Below the pieces are notes generated by a model. It ran no database searches. It saw only the letters and a list, made by a program, of their open reading frames with translations, and was not told the DNA's origin. Both the position numbers and the translations under genes were made by a program. A DNA stretch of 7,277 nt from Actinomycetota bacterium. Lineage in GTDB: Bacteria > Actinomycetota > Actinomycetes > S36-B12. Shown piece after piece: positions 1-6,343 of this stretch (positions within the stretch are counted from its first letter, which is position 1; the number at the start of each line of letters is the position of its first letter). The stretch lies in NCBI GenBank assembly GCA_009702725.1, contig WLHM01000059.1:1-7277 (forward strand). The letters run 5' to 3'.

Positions 1-1103
1 GTCTGGTAGCTGATGCACAGCAGCGATTGCATGATGAGGGCATCAGTGGTGATATTTATCTTTTCAAGAACAACACTGACTCAGCAGGTAACTCCTATGG
101 CTGTCACGAAAACTATTTGATCGAGCGGCACGGAGAGTTTGCCAAAATGGCCGACCAGTTGATTCCATTCCTCGTCTCGAGGCAGATAATCACCGGCGCT
201 GGAAAGGTGCTGCAGACTCCACGCGGAGCACAATATTGCGTGAGTCAGCGCGCGGACCACATCTGGGAAGGGGTGTCCAGCGCGACTACCCGCTCGCGCC
301 CCATTATTAATACCCGTGACGAGCCGCATGCTGATGCGGAGTTGTACCGCCGGTTGCACGTAATTGTGGGTGATTCAAACATGAGCGAAGTAACAACGCT
401 ACTAAAAGTAGGCACCGCGGATCTAGTCCTTCGAATGATCGAAGCTGGTGTGGTGATGCGCGACATGTCCTTGGAGAACCCGATCCGGGCAATACGCGAA
501 ATGAGCCACGATCTGACCGGCCGAAAGACTGTCAAGTTGAGTACAGGCCGAGAGTTGTCCGCCCTCGAAATTCAGTGGGAGTACTACGAGAAAGCCGCTG
601 ATTTCGCTGATCGTCGTGGGCTGGCCACCGATGTCACGATCTCCCGGGTGCTTGAACTTTGGGGACGAGCGCTGAAGGCCATCGAGGGCGACGATCTCTC
701 ACTTATCGACCGTGAAATTGACTGGGCGATCAAATTGCGTCTCTTGGAGCGCTATATGGCCAAGCACGACCTGACTTTGGCCTCCCCGCGAATCGCCCAA
801 TTGGATCTCGCTTACCACGATATTTCACGGAACCGCGGGCTCTTCTCGATTATGGAACAAAGGGGTCTAGTGGATCGAGTTTCTCGAGATATCGATGTTT
901 TTGCGGCGAAATCCATCCCGCCACAGACCACCCGCGCTAAATTGCGCGGTGATTTTGTGCGGCGCGCCCAAGAAAAACACCGTGATTTCACCGTGGATTG
1001 GGTGCACCTGAAGTTGAATGACCAAGCCCAGCGAACTGTTTTGTGCAAAGACCCATTCCTGGCGGTGGATGAACGCGTTGAGCGCCTGATGGCCAGCATG
1101 TGA
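1..1103 (+). CDS. pafA: Pup--protein ligase PafA, 5' end outside window
   Basis: PafA uses ATP to join the C-terminal glutamate of the small protein Pup to lysines of target proteins, marking them for the actinobacterial proteasome in the cytoplasm. The frame is open from the window edge (first whole codon at base 3) and gives 366 residues. The M. tuberculosis protein, as I recall it, has about 452, so roughly 85 N-terminal residues, including the catalytic aspartate region, lie outside. Visible family blocks are KNNTDSAGNSYGCHENY (bases 66-116), GAGKVLQTP, HIWEGVSSATTRSRPIINTRD, HVIVGDSNMSE, EIDWAIK, AQLDLAYHDI and the C-terminal DWVHLKLNDQAQRTVLCKDP. The last block separates PafA from its relative Dop. 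An internal TTG at 27 is not the true start. A lipoprotein FKBP gene follows after 20 bases. Nothing looks broken. The family call is very secure. Confidence 0.97.
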   Translation, partial: LVADAQQRLHDEGISGDIYLFKNNTDSAGNSYGCHENYLIERHGEFAKMADQLIPFLVSRQIITGAGKVLQTPRGAQYCVSQRADHIWEGVSSATTRSRPIINTRDEPHADAELYRRLHVIVGDSNMSEVTTLLKVGTADLVLRMIEAGVVMRDMSLENPIRAIREMSHDLTGRKTVKLSTGRELSALEIQWEYYEKAADFADRRGLATDVTISRVLELWGRALKAIEGDDLSLIDREIDWAIKLRLLERYMAKHDLTLASPRIAQLDLAYHDISRNRGLFSIMEQRGLVDRVSRDIDVFAAKSIPPQTTRAKLRGDFVRRAQEKHRDFTVDWVHLKLNDQAQRTVLCKDPFLAVDERVERLMASM

Positions 1104-1123
1104 CTACAGGTTAAGGTACTCCA

Positions 1124-1741
1124 ATGCGCACATCAAGGAAGCTTTTTTCACTCACCGCAGTTGCTGCCCTCGGGATCAGTTTGATTTTGTCCGGATGCTC
1201 AAGTGGTACATCGAGTGATCCGGTAACGAGTAGCGCGCCGGCCACCGATGCAGCGTCTGCACCCTTTGCAACCACCGATTGCGCCGTGGCGCAGCCCCCG
1301 GTGCCAGAACAGTCAGCGCCAATGGATGGGCAAGAACTCGATGGGGTAGTAGTGCAGTTGGATCCGGCTGGAGTACCGACCGTCACCGTCGCCGCGACTG
1401 CAGCCGCAGCCACAGAACTTGGGTCCGTTGATCTAGTTGTTGGAGATGGTGCGCCGGTTGAACTAGGTGCAACAGTCGAGGTCAACTACTGCGGTATTGG
1501 CCTGAGCAGTCGTAATATGTTCGACTCCTCGTGGGCTCGTGGTGCACCGGCCGCCTTCCCGCTAACTCCAGGTGGCTTAATTCAAGGCTGGACAGATGGC
1601 TTACCAGGTATGAAGGTTGGTGGAGAGCGGCTCTTGCTGATCCCCGGATCTCTCGGGTATGGCCCCACCCCTCCGCAAGGCTCTGGGATTGAGCCCGATG
1701 AAACCTTGATCTTTATTGTGCAAGTTACCGCAGTTTCTTAA
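1124..1741 (+). CDS. FKBP-type peptidyl-prolyl isomerase, predicted lipoprotein
   Basis: A 205-residue exported prolyl cis-trans isomerase, probably anchored to the outer face of the membrane by a lipid. The N-terminus has basic residues (MRTSRK), a hydrophobic stretch (about 7-21) and a lipobox LSGC with Cys25 as the lipidation site. A low-complexity Ser/Thr/Ala/Pro linker follows (about 26-65). The single FKBP domain spans about 100-205 and keeps the positions matching the FKBP12 pocket: Tyr122, Phe133-Asp134, Arg139, Phe145, Leu152-Ile153, Trp156, Tyr179 and Phe197. Activity is therefore expected. The ATG start is supported by AAGG seven bases upstream and by the signal peptide beginning there. 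The signal contains SRKLF, one residue away from a twin-arginine motif. Two further cysteines (53 and 123) lie in the mature part. The next gene is a shorter paralogue. Its clients are unknown. Confidence 0.92.
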   Translation: MRTSRKLFSLTAVAALGISLILSGCSSGTSSDPVTSSAPATDAASAPFATTDCAVAQPPVPEQSAPMDGQELDGVVVQLDPAGVPTVTVAATAAAATELGSVDLVVGDGAPVELGATVEVNYCGIGLSSRNMFDSSWARGAPAAFPLTPGGLIQGWTDGLPGMKVGGERLLLIPGSLGYGPTPPQGSGIEPDETLIFIVQVTAVS

Positions 1742-1754
1742 ACGACCCTGGAAC

Positions 1755-1758
1755 GGAG
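1755..1758 (+). promoter_or_regulatory. Ribosome binding site for the second FKBP gene
   Basis: GGAG sits six bases before the GTG at 1765. It supports that non-ATG start, and the resulting protein begins where I expect short actinobacterial FKBPs to begin. Confidence 0.6.
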
Positions 1759-1764
1759 TTTAAA

Positions 1765-2127
1765 GTGAGCACCAAGCCTGAGATCGATTTCATTGAAGGT
1801 CCTGCACCCACTGAACTAGTAATCACTGACCTAATCGTTGGCGATGGCGCCGAGGCAGTGGCGGGTGGTCGTGTCGAAGTTCACTACGTCGGCGTCGAGT
1901 TCGAATCGGGCGAGCAATTTGATGCCTCATGGGATCGCGGTGAGTCAATTACCTTCCCGCTGAACGGTCTAATCGCCGGTTGGCAGGAAGGTATTCCCGG
2001 GATGAAAGTTGGGGGCCGACGTCAACTAGTGATACCACCGGCACTGGCATATGGTGCTGCAGGTTCCGGGCACCGGCTTGCCGGTCAGACTTTGGTATTT
2101 ATCATCGATCTGATTAACGTCGGATAG
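1765..2127 (+). CDS. FKBP-type peptidyl-prolyl isomerase, cytosolic, single domain
   Basis: A 120-residue protein that is little more than one FKBP domain, with no signal peptide or membrane segment, so it should act in the cytoplasm as a prolyl isomerase and folding helper. The pocket residues are all present: Tyr41, Phe52-Asp53, Arg58, Phe64, Leu69-Ile70, Trp73, Tyr96 and Phe112. The GIPGMKVGGRRQLVIPP stretch is typical of the family. It is clearly paralogous to the preceding lipoprotein: IVGDGA, FDASWDRG, FPL, GW and GMKVGG all recur. The start is GTG with GGAG six bases upstream. It lies 23 bases after the first FKBP gene and 7 bases before pafB, so it is almost certainly cotranscribed with both. 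The cellular substrate cannot be told from the sequence. Confidence 0.94.
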   Translation: MSTKPEIDFIEGPAPTELVITDLIVGDGAEAVAGGRVEVHYVGVEFESGEQFDASWDRGESITFPLNGLIAGWQEGIPGMKVGGRRQLVIPPALAYGAAGSGHRLAGQTLVFIIDLINVG

Positions 2128-2134
2128 CAGTTAG

Positions 2135-3121
2135 ATGGCGTCAACGCGAATTGACCGTACTGAACGCCTACTGAATCTAGTCTTTTGTCTGATGGCGAGT
2201 CGTCACGCCGTACGCCGTTCGGATATCCAAGTAAGTGTGCCGGGCTACTTAGATGCCCCAAGCGATGCTGCCTTCGAGCGGATGTTCGAGCGGGATAAGG
2301 ATGAACTGCGTGGAATGGGTATTCCCATTGACACCGTGACCGATTTCAATGGTGAAGTCGAAGGCTACCGAATTTCACTCGCCGATTATGAATTGACGGG
2401 ATTGTCTTTTACCACCGAGGAGCTCGCGGTGCTCAGCTTGGCCGCAAGCGTCTGGGACGAGGCAATTATCGGCCCAGCGGCTACCACAGCACTTCGGAAG
2501 CTCGAAGCAGCACAAGGTGCGGCTGCTACGCCTTCGAATGGTTCACCAGTTATCAACGTTCGATGGTCCGAAACCGATGCCGCCATTTTGCCGTTGTTCA
2601 CCGCGGTGCGCGAGCAGAGGGTTGTCGCCTTTGATTACCGGTCGGGGAATGCACAGCTTGCATTCAGGCGCCGCGTTGACCCTTGGGCTGTGGTTGCCCA
2701 AGAAGGGCACTGGTATTTGGTTGGGCATGACAACGACCGCGCCGCGAGCAGGGTCTTTCGGCTATCCCGAATAGTCGGAACAGTTCAGGTTTTCGCCGAA
2801 TCACAGGAAAATCCAATGCCACCTGATTTTGAGGTACGAGCGATGGTCGGCGCTCACGCACCTGATACCCCTTTTGAAATGAGAGTCTTTGTCCGCGCTG
2901 GGCAAGGAGCTGAGCTCAGGCGGTTTAGCAAAGTGGGCAAAAAACTCGACCCATATGCGGATGGTGAACTTTTGATCGGTGCACGCACTAGTGAGCAATT
3001 ACAGTCGCTGGCATGTGCCGCCGGTGCCGGTGCTCAGGTGATAGAGCCGAAAGCTGTGCACGATGATGTATTGGCCTCGCTGCTGCGTATCCACCAAATT
3101 CACGGTGGTGAAACATCATGA
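2135..3121 (+). CDS. pafB: PafB, WYL-domain transcription regulator
   Basis: A 328-residue regulator of the WYL family. PafB and PafC together form an activator of the LexA-independent DNA-damage response in mycobacteria, despite being named for their position next to the Pup ligase gene. A winged-helix DNA-binding region occupies about residues 5-80 (RTERLLNLV at the start, FERDKDELRGMGIPI as the typical connecting stretch). A linker follows (about 90-150). The WYL domain is at about 152-220, with Trp193-Tyr194-Leu195 in HWYLVGHD and arginines in RVFRLSRI (206-213). A C-terminal WCX-like extension runs from about 245 to 328. The ATG start is 7 bases after the FKBP stop with only a weak GGATAG upstream, so translation may rely on coupling. 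The stop overlaps the pafC start in ATGA. The identity rests on the domains plus the pafA neighbourhood. Confidence 0.94.
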   Translation: MASTRIDRTERLLNLVFCLMASRHAVRRSDIQVSVPGYLDAPSDAAFERMFERDKDELRGMGIPIDTVTDFNGEVEGYRISLADYELTGLSFTTEELAVLSLAASVWDEAIIGPAATTALRKLEAAQGAAATPSNGSPVINVRWSETDAAILPLFTAVREQRVVAFDYRSGNAQLAFRRRVDPWAVVAQEGHWYLVGHDNDRAASRVFRLSRIVGTVQVFAESQENPMPPDFEVRAMVGAHAPDTPFEMRVFVRAGQGAELRRFSKVGKKLDPYADGELLIGARTSEQLQSLACAAGAGAQVIEPKAVHDDVLASLLRIHQIHGGETS

Positions 3122-4092
3122 GTGCAACAGCAAACTCAATAGGCAGACTCTCGCGCCTACTGGCCTTAGTCCCTTGGTTAAGTGTTAACGACGGAGTTAG
3201 CGTTAAGGAAGCCGCAAGGCACTTCGACGTATCACCCGAGCAACTTGAAAAGGACCTCTGGCTTCTTATCGTCTGTGGCCTCCCAGGTTACGGCCCCGAT
3301 CAATTGGTAGATATTGACTTTTGGGACGAGGGACGCATCCACGTACTAGATCCACAAACTTTGCGAAAACCCCTCCGCATCTCACCGGCTGAAGCCATGT
3401 CACTTTTAGTCGCACTTCGACTACTCGCGCAGGTACCTGGATCCCATGATCGTGCTGCCCTCGTGTCAGCAACCCATCGTCTGCAGTTAGCGGTCGGTGA
3501 AGTTGATGCCCCGGTGATTCTGGAAGAAAGTGAAATTGATTCAGTACTATCAAACATCGCTTTAGCTCTCGAAGAGAATCGACTACTCCACCTACGTTAC
3601 GGAGGCGCAGCGGGTGACACGGTAACTGATCGAGAAGTCGAACCCCTACGGATGGAGTCGACCGATGGCCGGACTTATCTCGAAGGATTTTGCCGATCAG
3701 CCGGCGCAGTTCGTACTTTTCGCATCGATCGTATAGTCCAGGCAAAAGTCGGCGAAGTCATCGTGACAACCGCTTCCCCTGGTGGCAATCTTGCGGCCCT
3801 GAACCAAGTTTTTACCGCAATGATCGTCCTCCAACCTCAGGTGAGGTGGGCCCTGGATGTCCACACGATGCGGGTTGTAGCGGAGCACCCGGATGGCAGT
3901 GTTACGGCAAGTATCGCCGCCCATGACGGTGCCTGGCTGGTGCGGCTGATCCTGTCGCTGCGCGGCTACGCCGAGCTTATTGAGCCTGAGGAATTGCGCA
4001 ATAATGTCAAAATCCAGTCGGCCGCTGCCCTGGCAGCGTATGATCTTCCAAGGCTGGTCGGTTCCGCCGACGGGCAAGACCAGGAGGTTTAA
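3118..4092 (+). CDS. pafC: PafC, WYL-domain transcription regulator
   Basis: A 324-residue partner of PafB with the same plan. A helix-turn-helix region is at about 8-80 (LSRLLALVPWL, then VSVKEAARHFDVSPEQLEKDL as the recognition part). A WYL domain is at about 140-210, where the signature reads TYLEGFC (187-193) followed by RTFRIDRI (199-206). A WCX-like C-terminal part ends with the LIEPEELR stretch. PafC is expected to form a two-protein activator with PafB that binds DNA-damage promoters. What the WYL domains sense is inferred from the family to be a nucleic acid or similar signal and is not shown here. The ATG overlaps the pafB stop by four bases, which suggests coupled translation at a fixed ratio. 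The last codons contain the tatA ribosome binding site. The two proteins are separate here, whereas some actinobacteria carry them fused. Confidence 0.93.
   Translation: MSATANSIGRLSRLLALVPWLSVNDGVSVKEAARHFDVSPEQLEKDLWLLIVCGLPGYGPDQLVDIDFWDEGRIHVLDPQTLRKPLRISPAEAMSLLVALRLLAQVPGSHDRAALVSATHRLQLAVGEVDAPVILEESEIDSVLSNIALALEENRLLHLRYGGAAGDTVTDREVEPLRMESTDGRTYLEGFCRSAGAVRTFRIDRIVQAKVGEVIVTTASPGGNLAALNQVFTAMIVLQPQVRWALDVHTMRVVAEHPDGSVTASIAAHDGAWLVRLILSLRGYAELIEPEELRNNVKIQSAAALAAYDLPRLVGSADGQDQEV
4082..4087 (+). promoter_or_regulatory. Strong Shine-Dalgarno site for tatA
   Basis: A perfect AGGAGG lies inside the last codons of pafC, seven bases before the tatA ATG at 4095. It is the best ribosome binding site in the window. 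This fits the high TatA level needed relative to TatC, which has only a weak site. Confidence 0.75.
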
Positions 4093-4094
4093 GT

Positions 4095-4373
4095 ATGCCA
4101 AATCTAGGTGGCGCAGAGTGGCTAATCCTCATTGCCATTATCGCTCTACTGTTCGGCGCCAAGCGGCTGCCGGATGCGGCCCGGGGTCTGGGTCGATCAA
4201 TGCGGATATTCAAGGCCGAAACCAAGGGCTTGGTCGGCGGCGAAGTGACCGTTTCAGCCACAGAGCCGGAAGCACCCGCAATTTCGGCCGCACCACCTGC
4301 AGCGCCATCTTTGGTGGAGCCGGAGGCGCAGCCTGAGCAGGTTGCTGAGACGAAAGGCCAATCCGCAAGCTAA
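4095..4373 (+). CDS. tatA: Twin-arginine translocase subunit TatA
   Basis: A 92-residue pore-forming subunit of the Tat system, which exports folded proteins across the cytoplasmic membrane. It has the classic L shape: one short membrane helix (about 7-20, beginning AEWLILIAI), the hinge FGAKRLPD (20-27) and an amphipathic helix (about 25-42, AARGLGRSMRIFKAE). A low-complexity tail rich in Ala, Pro and Glu ends the protein. The residue near the membrane entry, position 8, is Glu. E. coli TatA has Gln there and TatB has Glu. The full FG-hinge and the basic amphipathic helix favour TatA over TatB, and position next to tatC agrees. No tatB is in the window, and one may lie elsewhere. It starts 2 bases after pafC with a perfect AGGAGG. 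Confidence 0.95.
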   Translation: MPNLGGAEWLILIAIIALLFGAKRLPDAARGLGRSMRIFKAETKGLVGGEVTVSATEPEAPAISAAPPAAPSLVEPEAQPEQVAETKGQSAS

Positions 4374-4390
4374 TTTCGTAGGAAGTTAGC

Positions 4391-4394
4391 GGGA
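4391..4394 (+). promoter_or_regulatory. Weak ribosome binding site deciding the tatC start
   Basis: GGGA lies 10 bases before ATG 4405 and 7 bases before TTG 4402. The two possible starts are adjacent codons and differ by one residue. ATG is preferred as the stronger initiator. Confidence 0.4.
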
Positions 4395-4404
4395 CACCTT
4401 TTTG

Positions 4405-5424
4405 ATGGCAGGCGAGAAGCAAGTTAAATCGGGAGCGATGCCGCTCACCGATCATTTACGTGAGTTGCGCACGAGGCTGCTAAAGGCCGGAATCGCGATC
4501 GCGCTCGGCATGGTCGTCGGGTGGATCTATTACCCCCAGTTATTTGGCTGGCTAAGTGCCCCTTTCGAATCCGTGGTAGAACAAGCGCGGGCAAATGGTC
4601 AGACAGTGATTTTGGCACTTACCGGCGTTGCTGACCCATTTGTTCTACAGATGCAAGTTGCTGCCGTGGCCGGGATCATTCTCAGTTCACCAATCTGGCT
4701 CTATCAGCTCTGGCGCTTCGTTACTCCAGGGTTACGTCGAAATGAAAAATACTGGGCCTTGGGCTTTGTCGCTGTAGCGACACCACTTTTTGCGGGTGGA
4801 GTAATGCTCGCCTACACCGTCCTGCCTTACGGAATGCAAATTCTATTTGGCTTCACTCCCGCAGGTGTCGAAAACATCGTCTCAGTAGACAGATACCTGT
4901 CGTTCTTCATTCGAACCATTCTTGTTTTCGGGGTGGGATTCCTCGCGCCGCTAATGATTGTGCTCCTCAACTTCGCTGGAATGCTAACGGGTGCGCGTCT
5001 AGTGTCTTGGTGGCGTTGGATTATTTTTATCGTCTTCATATTTGCGGCGGTGGCCACCCCAACCGGGGATCCCATCAACCTGCTCCTTCTCGCTGGGCCT
5101 ATTTTAGTTCTGGTAATCATCGCGATTCTCGTCAGTCTCGCTAATGATCGACGACGCGCCAAACGTCGCCCTAAGGACGAAGATTTTAGTGAATTGAATG
5201 ATGATGAGGCATCCACCATCGATGGACTTGATGAATTGAGCTCGATAGATGAGGTTGATGCGGTAGATGAACTTGATGCGGTAGATGAACTTGATGCGGT
5301 AGATGAACTTGATCCGATAGCTGAAATTGATCCAGTAGACGCACTAGATCCGGTAGCCGAAATTGATCCGGTAGCGCCAGTGGATCCGGTAGCGCCAGTG
5401 GATCCGGGCGATTTGAAGTCGTGA
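4405..5424 (+). CDS. tatC: Twin-arginine translocase subunit TatC with repeat tail
   Basis: A 339-residue (from ATG) polytopic core receptor of the Tat pathway, which recognises twin-arginine signal peptides. The N-terminal HLRELRTRL (17-25) and YQLWRFVTPGLRRNE (100-114) are the family's cytoplasmic signal-binding segments, including the conserved Glu114. Six membrane helices are seen at roughly 24-45, 77-100, 116-139, 167-190, 200-218 and 222-245. Two points are odd. First, in helix four the motif usually written FGVSFE-xP reads FGVGFLAP, so Leu180 stands where E. coli has Glu170. Second, after the basic stop NDRRRAKRR the protein carries about 80 acidic residues with a hexapeptide repeat (see 5221-5400), longer than the tails I recall. 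ATG is chosen over the adjacent TTG at 4402. The stop overlaps the next gene by four bases (GTGA). Confidence 0.95.
   Translation: MAGEKQVKSGAMPLTDHLRELRTRLLKAGIAIALGMVVGWIYYPQLFGWLSAPFESVVEQARANGQTVILALTGVADPFVLQMQVAAVAGIILSSPIWLYQLWRFVTPGLRRNEKYWALGFVAVATPLFAGGVMLAYTVLPYGMQILFGFTPAGVENIVSVDRYLSFFIRTILVFGVGFLAPLMIVLLNFAGMLTGARLVSWWRWIIFIVFIFAAVATPTGDPINLLLLAGPILVLVIIAILVSLANDRRRAKRRPKDEDFSELNDDEASTIDGLDELSSIDEVDAVDELDAVDELDAVDELDPIAEIDPVDALDPVAEIDPVAPVDPVAPVDPGDLKS
5221..5400 (+). repeat. 18-base tandem repeat coding acidic hexapeptides in TatC tail
   Basis: Ten 18-base units run in frame without gaps. In order they encode DGLDEL, SSIDEV, three times DAVDEL, DPIAEI, DPVDAL, DPVAEI and twice DPVAPV. 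The three DAVDEL units (5257-5274, 5275-5292, 5293-5310) are identical in DNA, as are the last two units (5365-5382, 5383-5400). A clear trend from Asp/Glu-rich to Pro-rich units runs along the array. Identical neighbouring units indicate recent expansion by slippage or unequal recombination. Because the unit is a multiple of three, copy changes would keep tatC in frame. The large open frames on the minus strand here are by-products of this repeat. Confidence 0.95.
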
Positions 5425-6317
5425 CCCTGCGTGCCAGCTTCATTGTCAATGCGAAAGCCGGTAACGGTGCTGGGTTGGCAGCTGCCGGCGCCGCTGCGCA
5501 AGTTTTAGTGGCCGCAGGTATTGAAGCGAATATTTTGGTGCCTAAGTCGCAAGCCGACGCAGAGTTGGCGAGCCATGAGGCAGTACGTGCAGGGGTCGAT
5601 ATGGTGATTGCCTGCGGTGGCGACGGCACCATTAACACCGTATTACAAGCGGTTGCCCAATCATCGATAATTTTGGGAGTCATCCCTACCGGCACCGGCG
5701 ACGACAATTCACGCACGCTGGGAGTGCCTCGGGGTGATCCAAGGGCCGCAGCAAGTTTCATCGTCGAACAGGCTGCCACCCCCAAAACCGTTGATTTGGC
5801 ACAGGTGACATTGCCCGATGGGCAAAAGCGTTGGTACCTAGGTGTTTTATCGACTGGGTTTGATTCTTCTGTCAATGAGCGCGCCAACCAGATGCGCTGG
5901 CCGTCGGGTAAATCGCGTTATCTTCTCGGAATTTTGGGCGAGTTGCGCGCTTTTTCGCCCGTTGCCTACCGCGTGGTAATTGATGGGATTTCCTATGAGG
6001 ACACTGCGATGTTGGTATCAATTGGCAACGGCATCAGTTACGGCGGCGGCATGCGGGTATGTCCGAATGCGCTAGTCGATGATGGCGAGCTCGACATCAC
6101 CTGGCTGCATGAGGTTTCTAAGGCGACTTTCATGAGGGTTTTCCCAACCGTTTATAAGGGCACTCATGTAAACAATCCGAAAGTTCAAATGTTTCGCGGA
6201 AAATTGATAACCGTCGAAGCTACTGGGCAAATTGCCTACGCTGATGGCGAACGCCTTGGGCCTTTACCGGTAGAGGTGAAGGTTGTGCCCGGGGCCCTGC
6301 GAGTCCTCGCGCGGTAA
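5421..6317 (+). CDS. YegS/DagK-family lipid (diacylglycerol) kinase
   Basis: A 298-residue member of the DAGK_cat/YegS family, soluble enzymes that transfer phosphate from a nucleotide to a lipid such as diacylglycerol at the membrane surface. Motifs in order are IVNAKAGNG (8-16, phosphate loop), ACGGDGTINTVLQ (64-76, the GGDGT catalytic signature), GVIPTGTGDDNSRTLG (86-101), GFDSSVNERAN (146-156), GNGISYGGGMRVCPNA (202-217) and VDDGELD (219-225). The C-terminal ADGERLG (274-280) closes the second domain. The length is typical. There is no membrane segment. The start is a GTG overlapping the tatC stop as GTGA, with little ribosome binding site beyond GAAG only two bases away, so coupled translation with tatC is likely. 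The lipid substrate is not decided by the sequence: diacylglycerol is the default for actinobacteria, but sphingosine-like or other lipids are possible. Confidence 0.9.
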   Translation: MTLRASFIVNAKAGNGAGLAAAGAAAQVLVAAGIEANILVPKSQADAELASHEAVRAGVDMVIACGGDGTINTVLQAVAQSSIILGVIPTGTGDDNSRTLGVPRGDPRAAASFIVEQAATPKTVDLAQVTLPDGQKRWYLGVLSTGFDSSVNERANQMRWPSGKSRYLLGILGELRAFSPVAYRVVIDGISYEDTAMLVSIGNGISYGGGMRVCPNALVDDGELDITWLHEVSKATFMRVFPTVYKGTHVNNPKVQMFRGKLITVEATGQIAYADGERLGPLPVEVKVVPGALRVLAR

Positions 6318-6332
6318 GTCCGTTTACTGCGT
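6309..6332 (+). terminator. Possible weak hairpin at the kinase-helY junction
   Basis: An inverted repeat pairs 6309-6317 with 6324-6332 around a six-base loop (GTCCGT): nine pairs, two of them G-U wobbles. It covers the kinase stop codon and most of the 26-base gap. There is no following T run, so it could be a poor terminator, an RNA processing site or chance. Confidence 0.25.
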
Positions 6333-6337
6333 AGCCT
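6332..6337 (+). promoter_or_regulatory. Possible -10 element for leaderless helY transcription
   Basis: TAGCCT fits the actinobacterial TANNNT -10 pattern and ends six bases before the helY ATG, the spacing expected when transcription begins at the start codon itself. No convincing -35 box is seen 17-18 bases upstream. The pattern is short and could be chance. Confidence 0.22.
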
Positions 6338-6343
6338 TGCCAT

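Noticed and set aside
1111..1485. Minus-strand 124-residue Ser/Thr-rich frame opposite the lipoprotein FKBP
   Set aside because: It mirrors the Ala/Ser/Thr-rich linker of the plus-strand gene and has no recognisable domain.
3676..3696. PafC signature reads TYL rather than WYL
   Set aside because: The first position varies in PafC-type proteins as far as I recall, and the surrounding YLEGFC and RTFRIDRI are intact, so this is not degeneration.
4374..4404. Gap between tatA and tatC as a possible terminator or promoter site
   Set aside because: No inverted repeat of useful length and no -35/-10 pair is visible, only the weak ribosome site used for tatC.
5436..5465. TTGTCAATG, resembling the first part of the PafBC-dependent RecA-NDp promoter motif
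   Set aside because: It lies inside the kinase coding sequence, and no TANNNT follows at the needed eight-base spacing.
5676..5723. GTGDDN in the lipid kinase instead of the commoner GTGNDF
   Set aside because: I recall this variant as common in actinobacterial members of the family, and the other catalytic motifs are intact, so it is not evidence of lost activity.
4827..5887. Long minus-strand open frames (224 and 233 residues) across the end of tatC and start of the kinase gene
   Set aside because: Their low-complexity Ser/Thr or Leu/His/Pro repeats are the reverse reading of the 18-base tatC repeat. They overlap two well-recognised plus-strand genes and resemble no family I know.
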